Shown here: positions 1-8,048 of the stretch, piece after piece
Position numbering within the stretch: position 1 is the first letter of the stretch
How the letters are laid out: every line of letters starts with the position of its first letter
Assembly (NCBI RefSeq): GCF_001435235.1
Contig: NZ_AZGB01000018.1
Coordinates: forward strand, 42,367 to 106,366
Source of the DNA: Liquorilactobacillus ghanensis DSM 18630
Lineage (GTDB): Bacteria; Bacillota; Bacilli; Lactobacillales; Lactobacillaceae
DNA: 64,000 nt
Direction of reading: 5' to 3'
The notes under the pieces: model-generated
The model's database searches: none
Told to the model about the DNA's origin: nothing
The model's input: the letters and a program-made list of their open reading frames with translations, nothing else
Program-made: the position numbers and the translations under genes

Positions 1-1
1 G

Positions 2-187
2 CAAAAGCTGAATGGCCACTGGTATTTATTTGACAATGTTACCGGAGCTATGAAGACGGGATTTCAATCTATCGCTAACCAGCATAAAACCGTTTATTAC
101 AATAGCCAAGGGCAAATGCAATATGGTACCGAGCGAATCAATGGTCGAGTTTATCATTTTAATCGCGTAACTGGTGCTAGACAATAA
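2..187 (+). CDS. C-terminal fragment of a cell-wall-binding repeat protein
   Basis: The frame is open from the window edge to TAA at 185-187, giving the last 61 residues of a larger protein. It contains aromatic/glycine repeats of the choline- or glucan-binding type: a WYLFDNVTGAMKTGF unit followed by VYYNSQGQMQYG and a second partial unit. In the family such repeats anchor secreted hydrolases, glucansucrases or adhesins to the cell wall. The catalytic part lies outside the window, so the enzyme type is unknown. A strong terminator follows directly. Confidence 0.75.
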   Translation, partial: QKLNGHWYLFDNVTGAMKTGFQSIANQHKTVYYNSQGQMQYGTERINGRVYHFNRVTGARQ

Positions 188-201
188 TATTAATTATTCA
201 T

Positions 202-242
202 AAGCTTTTTGAACTGATCAACTAGTTCAAAAAGCTTTTTTT
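202..242 (+). terminator. Rho-independent terminator after the repeat protein
   Basis: A 14-bp perfect stem (202-215 with 224-237) has an 8-nt loop and runs into a T tract. It separates the repeat protein from the oleate hydratase unit. Confidence 0.85.
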
Positions 243-291
243 ATACACAAATCAGGCAAAAAGCTTAAACAAATTTTAAAAATAATTTTGA

Positions 292-320
292 TTGAATAAA
301 TTTAATAAGTGATTTATACT
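292..320 (+). promoter_or_regulatory. Promoter of the oleate hydratase operon
   Basis: TTGAAT at 292-297 and TATACT at 315-320 are separated by exactly 17 bp. The predicted transcription start falls around 326-328, inside the palindrome at 323-346. Confidence 0.7.
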
Positions 321-322
321 TT

Positions 323-346
323 AATTAGTTACAATTGTAACTAATT
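323..346. promoter_or_regulatory. 24-bp perfect palindrome, probable TetR-type operator
   Basis: The half-site AATTAGTTACAA is followed by its exact reverse complement, with no mismatch over 24 bp. It begins 2 bp after the -10 box, so a bound dimer would block transcription initiation. The nearest candidate regulator is the TetR-family gene at 2452-2979. No second copy is obvious upstream of that gene. Confidence 0.65.
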
Positions 347-377
347 TCGCTGTTTTTGTTAATAAGGAGGGATCTTC

Positions 378-2147
378 ATGTACTATAGTAATGGTAATTA
401 TGAAGCATTTGCTCGGCCTAAAAAACCAGCAGATGCCGCAAAGAAGTCAGCCTATATTGTTGGATCCGGTCTAGCTGGTTTAGCTGCAGCTGCATTTTTA
501 GTCCGCGACGGCCAAGTTCCTGGAAATCAGATCCATGTTTTCGAAGAACTTGATCTTCCCGGTGGCAGCATGGATGGAATTTTAAATGAACAACGTGGTT
601 ACATTATTCGCGGCGGACGTGAAATGGAACCTCACTTTGAAACTCTTTGGGATCTCTTTCGTTCAATTCCGACTTTGGAAAATGCAGATGTTTCTGTCCT
701 TGATGAATTTTATTGGCTAAATAAGGCTGACCCGAGCAACTCACAAACCCGAGTAATTGAAAAACGCGGCAATAAACTAGCCAGTGACGGACAATTAACC
801 CTTTCACGCCAAGCTATTGAAGAAATTGCCAAATTAGTACTGACCTCTGAAAGTCAACTTGATAATGTTAAAATCAACGAAGTTTTTGGCAGCGATTTCT
901 TTAAATCAAATTTCTGGCTCTATTGGTCGACCATGTTCGCTTTTGAGCCATGGGCCAGTGCAATGGAAATGCGCCGTTATCTGCTTCGTTTCGTTCACCA
1001 TGTTGGTACTCTGCAAAATATGTCAGCTCTTAAATTCACAAAATATAATCAATATGAATCATTAGTCAAACCGTTGATCAAGTATCTCCAAGATCATGGC
1101 GTTAAATTCCAATACAATACTGTTGTTAATAATATTGTTGTTAAGCAAAATGATACCCAAAAACAAGCTGTTAAAATTGAATTAACCGTTAAAAATGAAA
1201 AACAGACCTTAGATTTGACTACTGATGATCTGGTCTTCGTTACAAATGGTTCAATTACTGAAAGCACTACTTACGGTGACAACGAACATCCCGCGCCGCA
1301 AACTCACCCAATCGGTGCCAGTTGGGAACTATGGGAAAAACTGGCAGCCCAAGATCCGACTTTTGGGCAACCAGCCAAATTTTATCAAGATATTCCTGAA
1401 GCTAACTGGACAATGTCGGCTACCTGTACTTTTAGCGATGATCGTATTATTCCATATATCCAAAAAATTACCGGTAAAGATCCACGAAGCGGTTCTATTG
1501 TTACCAGCGGACCAGTCTCCATCAGGGATTCAAACTGGTTGTTAGGTATTTCGATTAGCCGGCAACCACATTTTCAACAGCAAAAATCCAATGAATTAAT
1601 CGTTTGGTTGTATGGTCTCTTCTCAGACCAGCCGGGAAATTACATTCACAAAAAGATTGCTGACTGCAACGGTCAAGAAATTTGCGAAGAGTTTCTCTAT
1701 CATATCGGTGTCCCAGAAAACCAAATTGCTGAAATTGCTCAAGCTGCTAATTCGATTCCGATTCATATGCCATACATTACTTCATATTTCATGTCGCGCC
1801 AAGCTGGCGATCGACCACTAGTCGTTCCAAAAGGTTCACAAAATCTGGCATTTATCGGAAACTTTGCTGAAACTAAACGCGACACCGTTTTTACAACTGA
1901 ATATTCCGTTAGAACTGCCATGGAAGCTGTTTATCAGCTGTTAGATGTTGATCGTGGTGTTCCGGAAGTCTTTGATTCAGCTTTTGACTTACGAACTATT
2001 TTAAGTGCTTTATATTATCTGAATGATAAGAAGCGCTTAGCAGAATTACCGTTGAATCAAGTTGAAAAAGTCGGTTTGAATGCCTTTTTGAAAAAAATTC
2101 ACGGCACTTATCTTGAGGAAATCTTCAAAGCTGAAAAACTGCTTTAA
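378..2147 (+). CDS. ohyA: Oleate hydratase (MCRA family, FAD-dependent)
   Basis: The 589-residue protein has the usual family length. It would hydrate the cis-9 double bond of oleic or linoleic acid to 10-hydroxy fatty acids, a membrane-associated reaction linked to fatty-acid detoxification. The N-terminus has the FAD dinucleotide motif GSGLAG (29-34), an acidic VFEE turn (54-57) and the RGGREM signature (78-83), where E82 matches the catalytic Glu known for the family. ATG 378 has a near-perfect AAGGAGG at 364-370. A small His-rich gene follows after 19 bp with its own Shine-Dalgarno, so the two are probably cotranscribed. The palindrome over the start site and the convergent TetR gene suggest fatty-acid-responsive repression (inference). 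Confidence 0.93.
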   Translation: MYYSNGNYEAFARPKKPADAAKKSAYIVGSGLAGLAAAAFLVRDGQVPGNQIHVFEELDLPGGSMDGILNEQRGYIIRGGREMEPHFETLWDLFRSIPTLENADVSVLDEFYWLNKADPSNSQTRVIEKRGNKLASDGQLTLSRQAIEEIAKLVLTSESQLDNVKINEVFGSDFFKSNFWLYWSTMFAFEPWASAMEMRRYLLRFVHHVGTLQNMSALKFTKYNQYESLVKPLIKYLQDHGVKFQYNTVVNNIVVKQNDTQKQAVKIELTVKNEKQTLDLTTDDLVFVTNGSITESTTYGDNEHPAPQTHPIGASWELWEKLAAQDPTFGQPAKFYQDIPEANWTMSATCTFSDDRIIPYIQKITGKDPRSGSIVTSGPVSIRDSNWLLGISISRQPHFQQQKSNELIVWLYGLFSDQPGNYIHKKIADCNGQEICEEFLYHIGVPENQIAEIAQAANSIPIHMPYITSYFMSRQAGDRPLVVPKGSQNLAFIGNFAETKRDTVFTTEYSVRTAMEAVYQLLDVDRGVPEVFDSAFDLRTILSALYYLNDKKRLAELPLNQVEKVGLNAFLKKIHGTYLEEIFKAEKLL

Positions 2148-2166
2148 AGTTTGAGGAGGAACTAAA

Positions 2167-2355
2167 ATGAATAAAAAATATCTGCTATTAATACCTGCTG
2201 CTCTTGCTGCCGGAGCTGTCATCACTCATCATTTAAGCAAAAAGCACCACCATTGCTGTCATCATCAGCATCATTGCTGCTCTCAGCAAACTAAAATAGC
2301 TGAAAATGAACCAGTTTACTTGCGAGAAACTCAAACTTCCGGTCACGGACTGTAA
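2167..2355 (+). CDS. His/Cys-rich single-pass membrane microprotein
   Basis: This 62-residue protein starts 19 bp after oleate hydratase behind a clear GAGGAGG. An N-terminal hydrophobic segment (about residues 4-20) is followed by a dense metal-ligand patch (HHHCCHHQHHCC, about 27-38) and a polar tail. It has no signal-peptidase or lipobox motif that I can see. The patch could bind transition metals or heme, but no function is known to me. The strong ribosome-binding site and operon position argue that it is expressed. It might recruit the hydratase to the membrane, which is speculation. Confidence 0.75.
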   Translation: MNKKYLLLIPAALAAGAVITHHLSKKHHHCCHHQHHCCSQQTKIAENEPVYLRETQTSGHGL

Positions 2356-2403
2356 ATTATAAACCAGCCCAAAAACGGAACACATTATTATATTCCAAAA
2401 TTA

Positions 2404-2446
2404 AAATACCCTCTATAGTTGGAATCTTCCAATTTAGAGGGTATTT
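2404..2446. terminator. Bidirectional terminator between ohyA unit and tetR
   Basis: A 12-bp stem (2404-2415 with 2435-2446) with A/T-rich flanks lies between two convergent units. An inner TTGG/CCAA pairing extends it. Confidence 0.8.
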
Positions 2447-2451
2447 ATTTA

Positions 2452-2979
2452 TCAATTTTGCAGTAAATCTTTTTTTATTTTTTCTGCCAAATGAGTGGAA
2501 AGTTCAGTCGTTGGGCACCGATAATTTGTTTTTCGCCAATAAAGCAAACTGGCAAAAATCGCTCCTGAATAGTAAGCTACTGCCAATGGCGCTGGTTGTT
2601 GATTTTTAACTCTGGTTTCAAAAAAATCAAGCAGGTATGCACTTTGTTTTTCTAAAGCCAGTCCTTCAATTGAAGCATTGACAATTGCTGATAAGACTTC
2701 CGGATTAGCTTTAAAGTAGCCAAAATAAACCTCCAACAACTGATCCAAGCGCTCTAAATGATGACTGGTAATATCAGCTACAAAACGATCGTACTCTTTT
2801 TGGATAAACTTATTCAAAATATCTTCTTTGCTGGCATAATTACGGTAAAAAGCCATTCGCGAAATTGCAGCTTGATTAGCAATATCCGTAATTGAGATTT
2901 CAGAGAAATTCTTGTTTTGCATCAATTCAAATAAAGCTTTTTCTGCTTTAGCCTGTGTTCGTTCGATCCTTTTGTCCAT
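2452..2979 (-). CDS. TetR/AcrR-family transcriptional regulator
   Basis: The 175-residue protein has a TetR-type N-terminal helix-turn-helix (about 8-55; ISITDIANQAAISRMAFYRN is the recognition region), then a helical ligand domain with no catalytic motif. It converges on the oleate hydratase operon. It is the obvious candidate to bind the 24-bp palindrome at 323-346, with a fatty acid as likely inducer (inference from neighbourhood). The gene starts at ATG 2979 with only a weak ribosome-binding site, consistent with low expression. Confidence 0.85.
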   Translation of the reverse strand: MDKRIERTQAKAEKALFELMQNKNFSEISITDIANQAAISRMAFYRNYASKEDILNKFIQKEYDRFVADITSHHLERLDQLLEVYFGYFKANPEVLSAIVNASIEGLALEKQSAYLLDFFETRVKNQQPAPLAVAYYSGAIFASLLYWRKTNYRCPTTELSTHLAEKIKKDLLQN

Positions 2980-3075
2980 AGTTACTGTCTCCCAATTAAT
3001 GAATCAATCTAATTTTTGCGGTTAATTAATTCTAATTATACATCATTGCAAACTTTAAACTGCTTTATGTAAAAA

Positions 3076-3109
3076 AAACATCAAAATTATATCACTAATT
3101 TTGATGTTT
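3076..3109 (-). terminator. Terminator for a short minus-strand unit
   Basis: A 14-bp perfect stem (3076-3089 with 3096-3109) is flanked on its left by an A run (3071-3078), which is a U tract on the minus strand. It lies 14 bp beyond the stop of the short frame at 3123-3179 and is separate from the pepT terminator at 3282-3318. Confidence 0.65.
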
Positions 3110-3122
3110 CTACTTGATTCAG

Positions 3123-3224
3123 TTAAGCTTTGCGATAAACATGGAAAGACATCCCGTGGCATTCATCATAAAATGACATATCTGTTACTGCTCCGTCATA
3201 TAAATAAACATTCTTTACAACAAG
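3123..3224 (-). pseudogene. Remnant of a minus-strand gene (3' end only)
   Basis: The minus strand is open for about 33 codons up to the stop at 3123-3125, ending ...DECHGMSFHVYRKA. No good start lies upstream: an in-frame stop closes it at about 3225. An internal ATG at 3177-3179 would give 18 residues. A well-formed terminator follows 14 bp later, as expected for the 3' end of a once-longer gene. I do not recognise the family. It could also be an expressed micropeptide. Confidence 0.3.
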
Positions 3225-3281
3225 GCTTTATGTTTTTAATCAAATCAAAAATTAATTCACCTACTATTTTTTTTCAAGCCT

Positions 3282-3318
3282 AAAAAAACAGAATTAGCAG
3301 GCGTTTTGCTAATTCTGT
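3282..3318 (-). terminator. pepT terminator
   Basis: A 12-bp perfect stem (3288-3299 with 3307-3318) is followed on the minus strand by a U tract (A run at 3282-3288). It lies about 20 bp past the pepT stop codon. Confidence 0.85.
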
Positions 3319-3338
3319 CTAACAATTAAAAACAATGA

Positions 3339-4589
3339 TCATTTTAAATGATGCTGTAAATGTTCTTTGATGATTTCAACCACCGTCTTACTGGTAATTA
3401 ACATTGCTTCGGTGGTTACGAATTCATACGGTCCGTGAAAATTTTCACCACCGTTGAATAAATTTGGGGTGGGAATTCCTTTAGCCGTCAAAAAGTTGCC
3501 ATCAGTTCCCCCACGGAAAGGATGAACTTGGATATTCAAACCTAATTTTTGATAAACAGCTAAGACTAGATCCGTAATATATGGATGTTGATGAATCACA
3601 TCGCCAATATTGAAATATTGGTCTTTAAGTTCCAGTTCAATTCTGGGACGGTCAAATTGCTGATTTAAATCAGCAACAAGCTGTTGCAACAAATTTTTCT
3701 TAGCAATAAATTTTTGATGATCAAAATCACGAATAATTATATTTAAGTCTGCTTGAGCAATCGTTGCTTTAAACTCGGTCACTAAAAAGAATCCTTGCCG
3801 CGCCCGACTTTTTTCTGGTACTTCAGCAGCTGGTAAGGCTGAAACAATTTGATTAGCCAGAGTTACCGCATTAACCATTAAACCAAAAGCATTGCCTGGG
3901 TGAACGGAGGTGCCGTGAATTTTGATTTTAGCTTGGGCAGCATTAAAGGTTTCATCCTCTAACTGACCAGGCAAGCCATTGTCTAGCGTATAAGCAAACT
4001 TAACTTTGAATTTGCTAACGTCAAACAGCTTAGCGCCACGACCGATTTCTTCATCCGGTCCAAACGCAAAACTGACCGGACCGTGTTTAATTGCTGGATG
4101 TTCCAACAAATATTTAATAGCTGTCAAAATACTGGCAATACCGGCTTTGTCATCAACTCCTAGCAGGGTTGTCCCATCACTGGTAATTAATCTTTGCCCA
4201 CGGTAGTTTTTTAAATCGGGAAACTCACTAACCCGCAACACAATTTCTGGGGATTTATTTAAAACAACATCTTGCCCATCATAATTTTCATGCACTTGCG
4301 GTTGGACATTTGCAGCAGGAAAATCTGCCGTATCTAAATGAGCAATAAAACCAATCGGCACAGTAGCTGTTGAAATATTAGCGGGTAAAGAAGCCACCAC
4401 ATAGCCGTCTTGAGGATCATAAACAACGTCTTTAACTCCTAATTTTTTTAAATCTTGAAAAACTATTTTAGCCAGCTCAACTTGTCCCGGTGTGGTTGGA
4501 ATCGCTTGGCTTTTTTCATCCGAACGCGTATTAACTTTGGCGTACTTAATAAATAATTTTTCGATGAAATCTTGATAATTTTCAGTCAA
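3339..4589 (-). CDS. pepT: Peptidase T (tripeptide aminopeptidase, M20B)
   Basis: The protein is a cytoplasmic zinc tripeptidase that removes N-terminal residues from tripeptides, a late step in peptide catabolism. M20 landmarks are visible: AHLDTAD (first metal His and Asp), DDKAG (bridging Asp), the catalytic GPDEEIGRGA Glu pair, and a late ENFHGPYEFV metal-ligand region. The frame is open to a GTG at 4598, but AAGAAGG (4598-4604) overlaps that codon. I therefore prefer TTG at 4589, 8 nt downstream of the Shine-Dalgarno, giving 416 residues, close to the family length. The neighbouring OppA lipoprotein gene is transcribed the same way and could be cotranscribed, since only about 20 bp separate them. 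Confidence 0.92.
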   Translation of the reverse strand: MTENYQDFIEKLFIKYAKVNTRSDEKSQAIPTTPGQVELAKIVFQDLKKLGVKDVVYDPQDGYVVASLPANISTATVPIGFIAHLDTADFPAANVQPQVHENYDGQDVVLNKSPEIVLRVSEFPDLKNYRGQRLITSDGTTLLGVDDKAGIASILTAIKYLLEHPAIKHGPVSFAFGPDEEIGRGAKLFDVSKFKVKFAYTLDNGLPGQLEDETFNAAQAKIKIHGTSVHPGNAFGLMVNAVTLANQIVSALPAAEVPEKSRARQGFFLVTEFKATIAQADLNIIIRDFDHQKFIAKKNLLQQLVADLNQQFDRPRIELELKDQYFNIGDVIHQHPYITDLVLAVYQKLGLNIQVHPFRGGTDGNFLTAKGIPTPNLFNGGENFHGPYEFVTTEAMLITSKTVVEIIKEHLQHHLK

Positions 4590-4610
4590 ATTTAGCACCT
4601 TCTTAGCTGA

Positions 4611-6254
4611 CTATTTAGCAATATAAGTGTCTTTCCAGTCATAAGGAACTCCTGCTGGATTATAAATCACATTTTTGACATTTGAACGCACCAGTTGTGA
4701 TTTAGCAACTTGATACAACGGAATTGTTCCCTGCTGATCCATTAACACTTTTTCTGCTGCTACCAATTTTTGCCACCGTTTGGCTGGCTGATTTCCATAA
4801 GTATTTTCAGCTTCATTTAACAATTCATCAAATTTTTGATTTTTCCAACCTGAATTATTGTATGACGAATTACTTTCATAGATATCCAAAAAATTGATCG
4901 GATCAGCGAAAACTGATTGCCAAGTTTTAATTGAAGCTTGATAATCTCCTGCTTGTTGTTTGGCAATTAATTGAACAAACGGAATCGTTGAGACATTAAC
5001 CGAAACACCCGGCAATTTCTCAAGTGCACTTTGCAAATACTCAACTGCTTGTTTGCTGCTGTCAGTATCTGTAGTCAAAATTGTAAATTTAAGTTCTTTA
5101 GTATTGGTTTGTTTGTACCCTTTATTTAATAACTGCTTAGCTGTTTTTAAATTGTAGGCAACCGCGTTTTTAACATAAGCTTCCTGATAAAATGGCTGCT
5201 TAGTCGTTGGATTATTTCCCATCCCTGATGGTACAAAGCCCTTTAAAGGTGTTGAGCCATCCTCCAAAACATCTTTCGTTAAAGCCTGCCGATCAATTGC
5301 TAAAGAAATTGCCCGTCTAATATTCAAATTTTTAAAAGCTGCTACCTTATTTTGATTTAAGTCTAGTCTAGTGGTGGCTGTTGGTAGTCGTTTAACAAAA
5401 TCCTTGTTATTAAGATTATTCTTTACCTGTTGGCCACTTAACAAAGTTTCGTCAACTTTTTTATTGCCATATAATTCATAACTTGTGGTCGTACTTTCCG
5501 TTACCAGCTCATTAATTTTTTGCAAATGAACATGTTGCTTGTCCCAATAGCTGTTATTTTTTACCAAGGTCCATTTCTTATTAGTTCCTGTCCATTTTGT
5601 TAATTTAAACGGTCCATCAGAAACCGTATAACGAGCTTGTGTGCCATACTTCATCCCATATTTTTCAACTGCCGTTTTATTTAAAGGGAAGAATAACGGC
5701 CAAGAAAGCAGCTTTTTAAAATAACTGACCGGTTTGGTTAATTGTACTTGCAGCTTATATTTGCCTAAGGCTTTGATTCCTAACGAACTCAAAGGCTGTT
5801 TACCGCTATTAATCTCTTGAGCATTTTTAACTTGATATAAATAAAATGCATCTTGCGCCGCTGTTTTAGGATTTACTGTGCGTTGCCATGAATAAACAAA
5901 ATTTTGTGCGGTAACCGGTTCTCCATTTGACCACTTAGCATTTTCCCGCAGATCAAAAGTATAAGTTTTACCCCCATTTGTAACTTTGGTCTTAGTTGCT
6001 AGAGCTTTTTCAGGTGTTCCATTTTTGTCAAGTCGATACAAACCCTCTTGCGTATTCAACAACACATTAAAACTTAAAGTATCGGTTGCTTTCGCCAAAT
6101 CAGCCGTCGCTAAAGTTGAGCTCTCGGTCCAATTAAGTGTTTGCTTTGCCGCGTATTTCCCACTTGATTGAGTTGAACTAGTTTTAGTACCACATCCTGC
6201 TAATAAAAACGCTGTTGCTGCAGCTGCCAGTAGAGCCTTCTTGAAACCTTTCAT
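4611..6254 (-). CDS. Peptide ABC transporter substrate-binding lipoprotein (OppA-like), T-box controlled
   Basis: This 547-residue SBP family 5 protein would bind oligopeptides outside the membrane and deliver them to an Opp permease. The signal peptide ends in lipobox LAGC with the lipidated Cys at 21. The body has the usual WSNGEPVTAQNFVYSWQR segment. The frame is open 28 codons further upstream, but that part encodes the T-box terminator. ATG 6254 follows AGGGGGA at a proper distance. No permease or ATPase gene is adjacent, so it probably feeds the OppBCDF set at 21.4-25.4 kb. It is clearly paralogous to the two OppA proteins at 25.5-29.0 kb. Its leader indicates induction by a particular uncharged tRNA. 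Confidence 0.9.
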   Translation of the reverse strand: MKGFKKALLAAAATAFLLAGCGTKTSSTQSSGKYAAKQTLNWTESSTLATADLAKATDTLSFNVLLNTQEGLYRLDKNGTPEKALATKTKVTNGGKTYTFDLRENAKWSNGEPVTAQNFVYSWQRTVNPKTAAQDAFYLYQVKNAQEINSGKQPLSSLGIKALGKYKLQVQLTKPVSYFKKLLSWPLFFPLNKTAVEKYGMKYGTQARYTVSDGPFKLTKWTGTNKKWTLVKNNSYWDKQHVHLQKINELVTESTTTSYELYGNKKVDETLLSGQQVKNNLNNKDFVKRLPTATTRLDLNQNKVAAFKNLNIRRAISLAIDRQALTKDVLEDGSTPLKGFVPSGMGNNPTTKQPFYQEAYVKNAVAYNLKTAKQLLNKGYKQTNTKELKFTILTTDTDSSKQAVEYLQSALEKLPGVSVNVSTIPFVQLIAKQQAGDYQASIKTWQSVFADPINFLDIYESNSSYNNSGWKNQKFDELLNEAENTYGNQPAKRWQKLVAAEKVLMDQQGTIPLYQVAKSQLVRSNVKNVIYNPAGVPYDWKDTYIAK

Positions 6255-6281
6255 CTGAAATCCCCCTTTTGACTTGAAAAC

Positions 6282-6556
6282 AAAAAAAGTCCCTCCTGAG
6301 CCAAAGCTCAAAAGGGACGAAAATCTTCGTGATACCACCCAAAATTTAATAAGATCTCACAATCTTATCCTCACTAAGTACTAACATACTCGTGTGCTAT
6401 AATGGGCAACCCATGGAAAGTTCGCAAAAACTCACTTTCCAATAACTCAAAGACCATATTCGCCAAAAATTTTCATACCTGTTTACAGCTTTGCAGGCTC
6501 TCTGTGAATGAAAATCAATCACTACTCATCTTTTCAAAGTCAGATATATTATAATA
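6282..6556 (-). promoter_or_regulatory. T-box riboswitch leader
   Basis: Reading the minus strand, stem I contains GAGTAG and AGAGAG elements, an upper ATTTTCAT/ATGAAAAT helix and a specifier-side loop with GGCGAATATGG (6463-6454). The canonical T-box GGGTGGTATCACG lies at 6340-6328. A terminator stem (GTCCC...GGGAC, 6318-6289) and U7 follow. The specifier is ambiguous by eye: UAU (Tyr, 6458-6456) directly after GAA, or AUG (Met, 6457-6455) if one spacer base is allowed. Uncharged cognate tRNA would stabilise the antiterminator and switch on the downstream OppA gene. Confidence 0.93.
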
Positions 6557-6561
6557 ACCAC

Positions 6562-6591
6562 ATTATAATTTCATTTGGCAATTTATGTCAA
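6562..6591 (-). promoter_or_regulatory. Promoter of the T-box/oppA transcript
   Basis: On the minus strand TTGACA (6591-6586) and TATAAT (6567-6562), both perfect consensus, are separated by 18 bp. The start is expected near 6555, just before stem I of the T-box. Confidence 0.8.
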
Positions 6592-6692
6592 CTATAATTT
6601 TTATTTAATTTTATTGTTAGAATTTTATAGAACATCAAAACAATGATGCTAAAAATACAAATAGCATTACTTATTTTCTACAATAAAGTAAG

Positions 6693-7034
6693 TTATAGTG
6701 CATCAATTCCGTGAGACTTTGTTCTAATTTGGATTGAATCATCGATAGTTCGAACAAAAATTTTCCCATCACCAAATGAACCATCTGAAAGCTCATTTGT
6801 TACATCATTGATCAGCCCAGCAACAATTTCATCGGGTACAACAGTTCTTATACTAACTTTAGGCAATAAATTAGTTGCTTGATTATCGTCACGTGTATAA
6901 ATCTGACCATGCCCTTGTTGATGACCATATCCCATGACAAAATCGAACGTTGCGCCATATTTACCATTTTTATTTAGTATTCGTTTTAATAATTCAAGTT
7001 TTTGACTATTTATAATGAATTCTAATTCTTTCAT
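6693..7034 (-). CDS. PII-like signal transduction protein (GlnB/GlnK family)
   Basis: The 113-residue protein has the PII fold signature through LPKVSIRTVVPDE (57-69) and a C-terminal GDGKIFV motif followed by IRT...DAL. PII trimers read ATP/ADP and 2-oxoglutarate and act on transporters or enzymes. The 2-oxoglutarate ligands known from GlnK are retained as Q39 (GYGHQQGH) and K59. The T-loop Tyr51 that other bacteria uridylylate is absent and the loop is one residue longer. ATG 7034 has AAGGGG at 7045-7040; the frame could begin at 7052 only by overlapping the kinase gene. It is the last gene of the phospholyase/kinase operon, so it may regulate that pathway or the divergent permease (inference). 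Confidence 0.85.
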   Translation of the reverse strand: MKELEFIINSQKLELLKRILNKNGKYGATFDFVMGYGHQQGHGQIYTRDDNQATNLLPKVSIRTVVPDEIVAGLINDVTNELSDGSFGDGKIFVRTIDDSIQIRTKSHGIDAL

Positions 7035-7044
7035 TTTATACCCC

Positions 7045-8046
7045 TTATCCAAAAATTCTGAGATATCTTTTTGCTAACATCATTGTCCCTTCAACCCAGC
7101 CGATTTTAAAATTCTTTGCAGGATCTGAATCTGAATGTGTTTCTAACCATGCAGACATTTGGAGCCGACGTAACATAATAAACGTATCAATTTCCGCAAA
7201 ACTTTCATCTGAAAAAGGCATAACTTTTTTGTATCCACGCAACCAACCATTTATTAAGTCAGGTGCTATAGATTTATGTTCAATAAATGAGATCGATGCC
7301 GCCAAGTCTTGCAAATACCAACCAAAGCCAGCATCATCAAAATCAATAACCTTTATTTTTTTATTTTTGTCTATAAGGACATTTGATTGACGTAAATCTG
7401 CATGAATTAATCCCCAATTTTCTTTGGTTTTACCGTAACGCAAAAGACGTTTTTGAATAATTTCATCACACTGTGTTAAAACTATCTTGTCTTTATCTGA
7501 GAATCCTTCATAATCTTGCCAATGTCCCCACTTAGCGGTTTTTCCAATGATATTATCATAGTCCCACGCCCAGCGATTCAATTTTGAGGTTTTATTCCAC
7601 ATTTGAGTTTGTTTGTGAAGATAAGCAGTAATTTCGCCCAACATTTCATATTGGTCAACAATATGTTCAGTATCATTTTCATCTAAGGGCTCACCTTCCA
7701 AAGCCTCTGTAATTAAAGTGTAGTATATATTGTCATCAGAACCTTTAATATCTTGAATATAACTACCATCTTTGGCATAAATCGGATTTGCTACCTGCAA
7801 CGGCGTATAGTTATTTATTTCGTGCAGCCAAGCAACTTCAGCCTCATACTCTTCATGTGTATGGTAATTCGGCCTTCCTACTCGTAAAAATCCTATTTTT
7901 TTATTAGTTTTGGCATTATAAACCAAATAAGTGGCGTTTTCACTTAATGTTAAAAACTTAATTTTTGTTGCCTCAGAAAACTCATACTTTTTGAAAGCTT
8001 CATTGGCTACTTCGTGAAAAATTTGAATATTGTCGAAAGCTCCCAT
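7045..8046 (-). CDS. APH-fold small-molecule kinase (amino-alcohol kinase candidate)
   Basis: The 333-residue protein belongs to the aminoglycoside phosphotransferase/choline kinase/homoserine kinase II superfamily. The catalytic loop LIHADLRQSNVL (about 213-224, Asp217 and Asn222) and the metal motif VIDFDDAG (233-240) are intact. The N-lobe has an SENATYLVYN nucleotide loop. ATG 8046 lies 2 nt after the aminotransferase stop, with AAGGAG inside the end of that gene, so translation is coupled. Pairing with an AGXT2L-type phospholyase suggests that it phosphorylates an amino alcohol such as ethanolamine, or hydroxylysine, which the next enzyme cleaves (family knowledge plus context). An antibiotic-resistance role is unlikely in this setting. 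Confidence 0.8.
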   Translation of the reverse strand: MGAFDNIQIFHEVANEAFKKYEFSEATKIKFLTLSENATYLVYNAKTNKKIGFLRVGRPNYHTHEEYEAEVAWLHEINNYTPLQVANPIYAKDGSYIQDIKGSDDNIYYTLITEALEGEPLDENDTEHIVDQYEMLGEITAYLHKQTQMWNKTSKLNRWAWDYDNIIGKTAKWGHWQDYEGFSDKDKIVLTQCDEIIQKRLLRYGKTKENWGLIHADLRQSNVLIDKNKKIKVIDFDDAGFGWYLQDLAASISFIEHKSIAPDLINGWLRGYKKVMPFSDESFAEIDTFIMLRRLQMSAWLETHSDSDPAKNFKIGWVEGTMMLAKRYLRIFG

Positions 8047-8048
8047 TG

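Noticed and set aside
3101-3283. Plus-strand 60-codon open frame
   Set aside because: It has no ribosome-binding site, overlaps two minus-strand terminators and has no recognisable motif.
7045-8046. Aminoglycoside resistance gene
   Set aside because: The APH fold is shared by many metabolic kinases, and the coupled phospholyase and PII-like genes point to metabolism.
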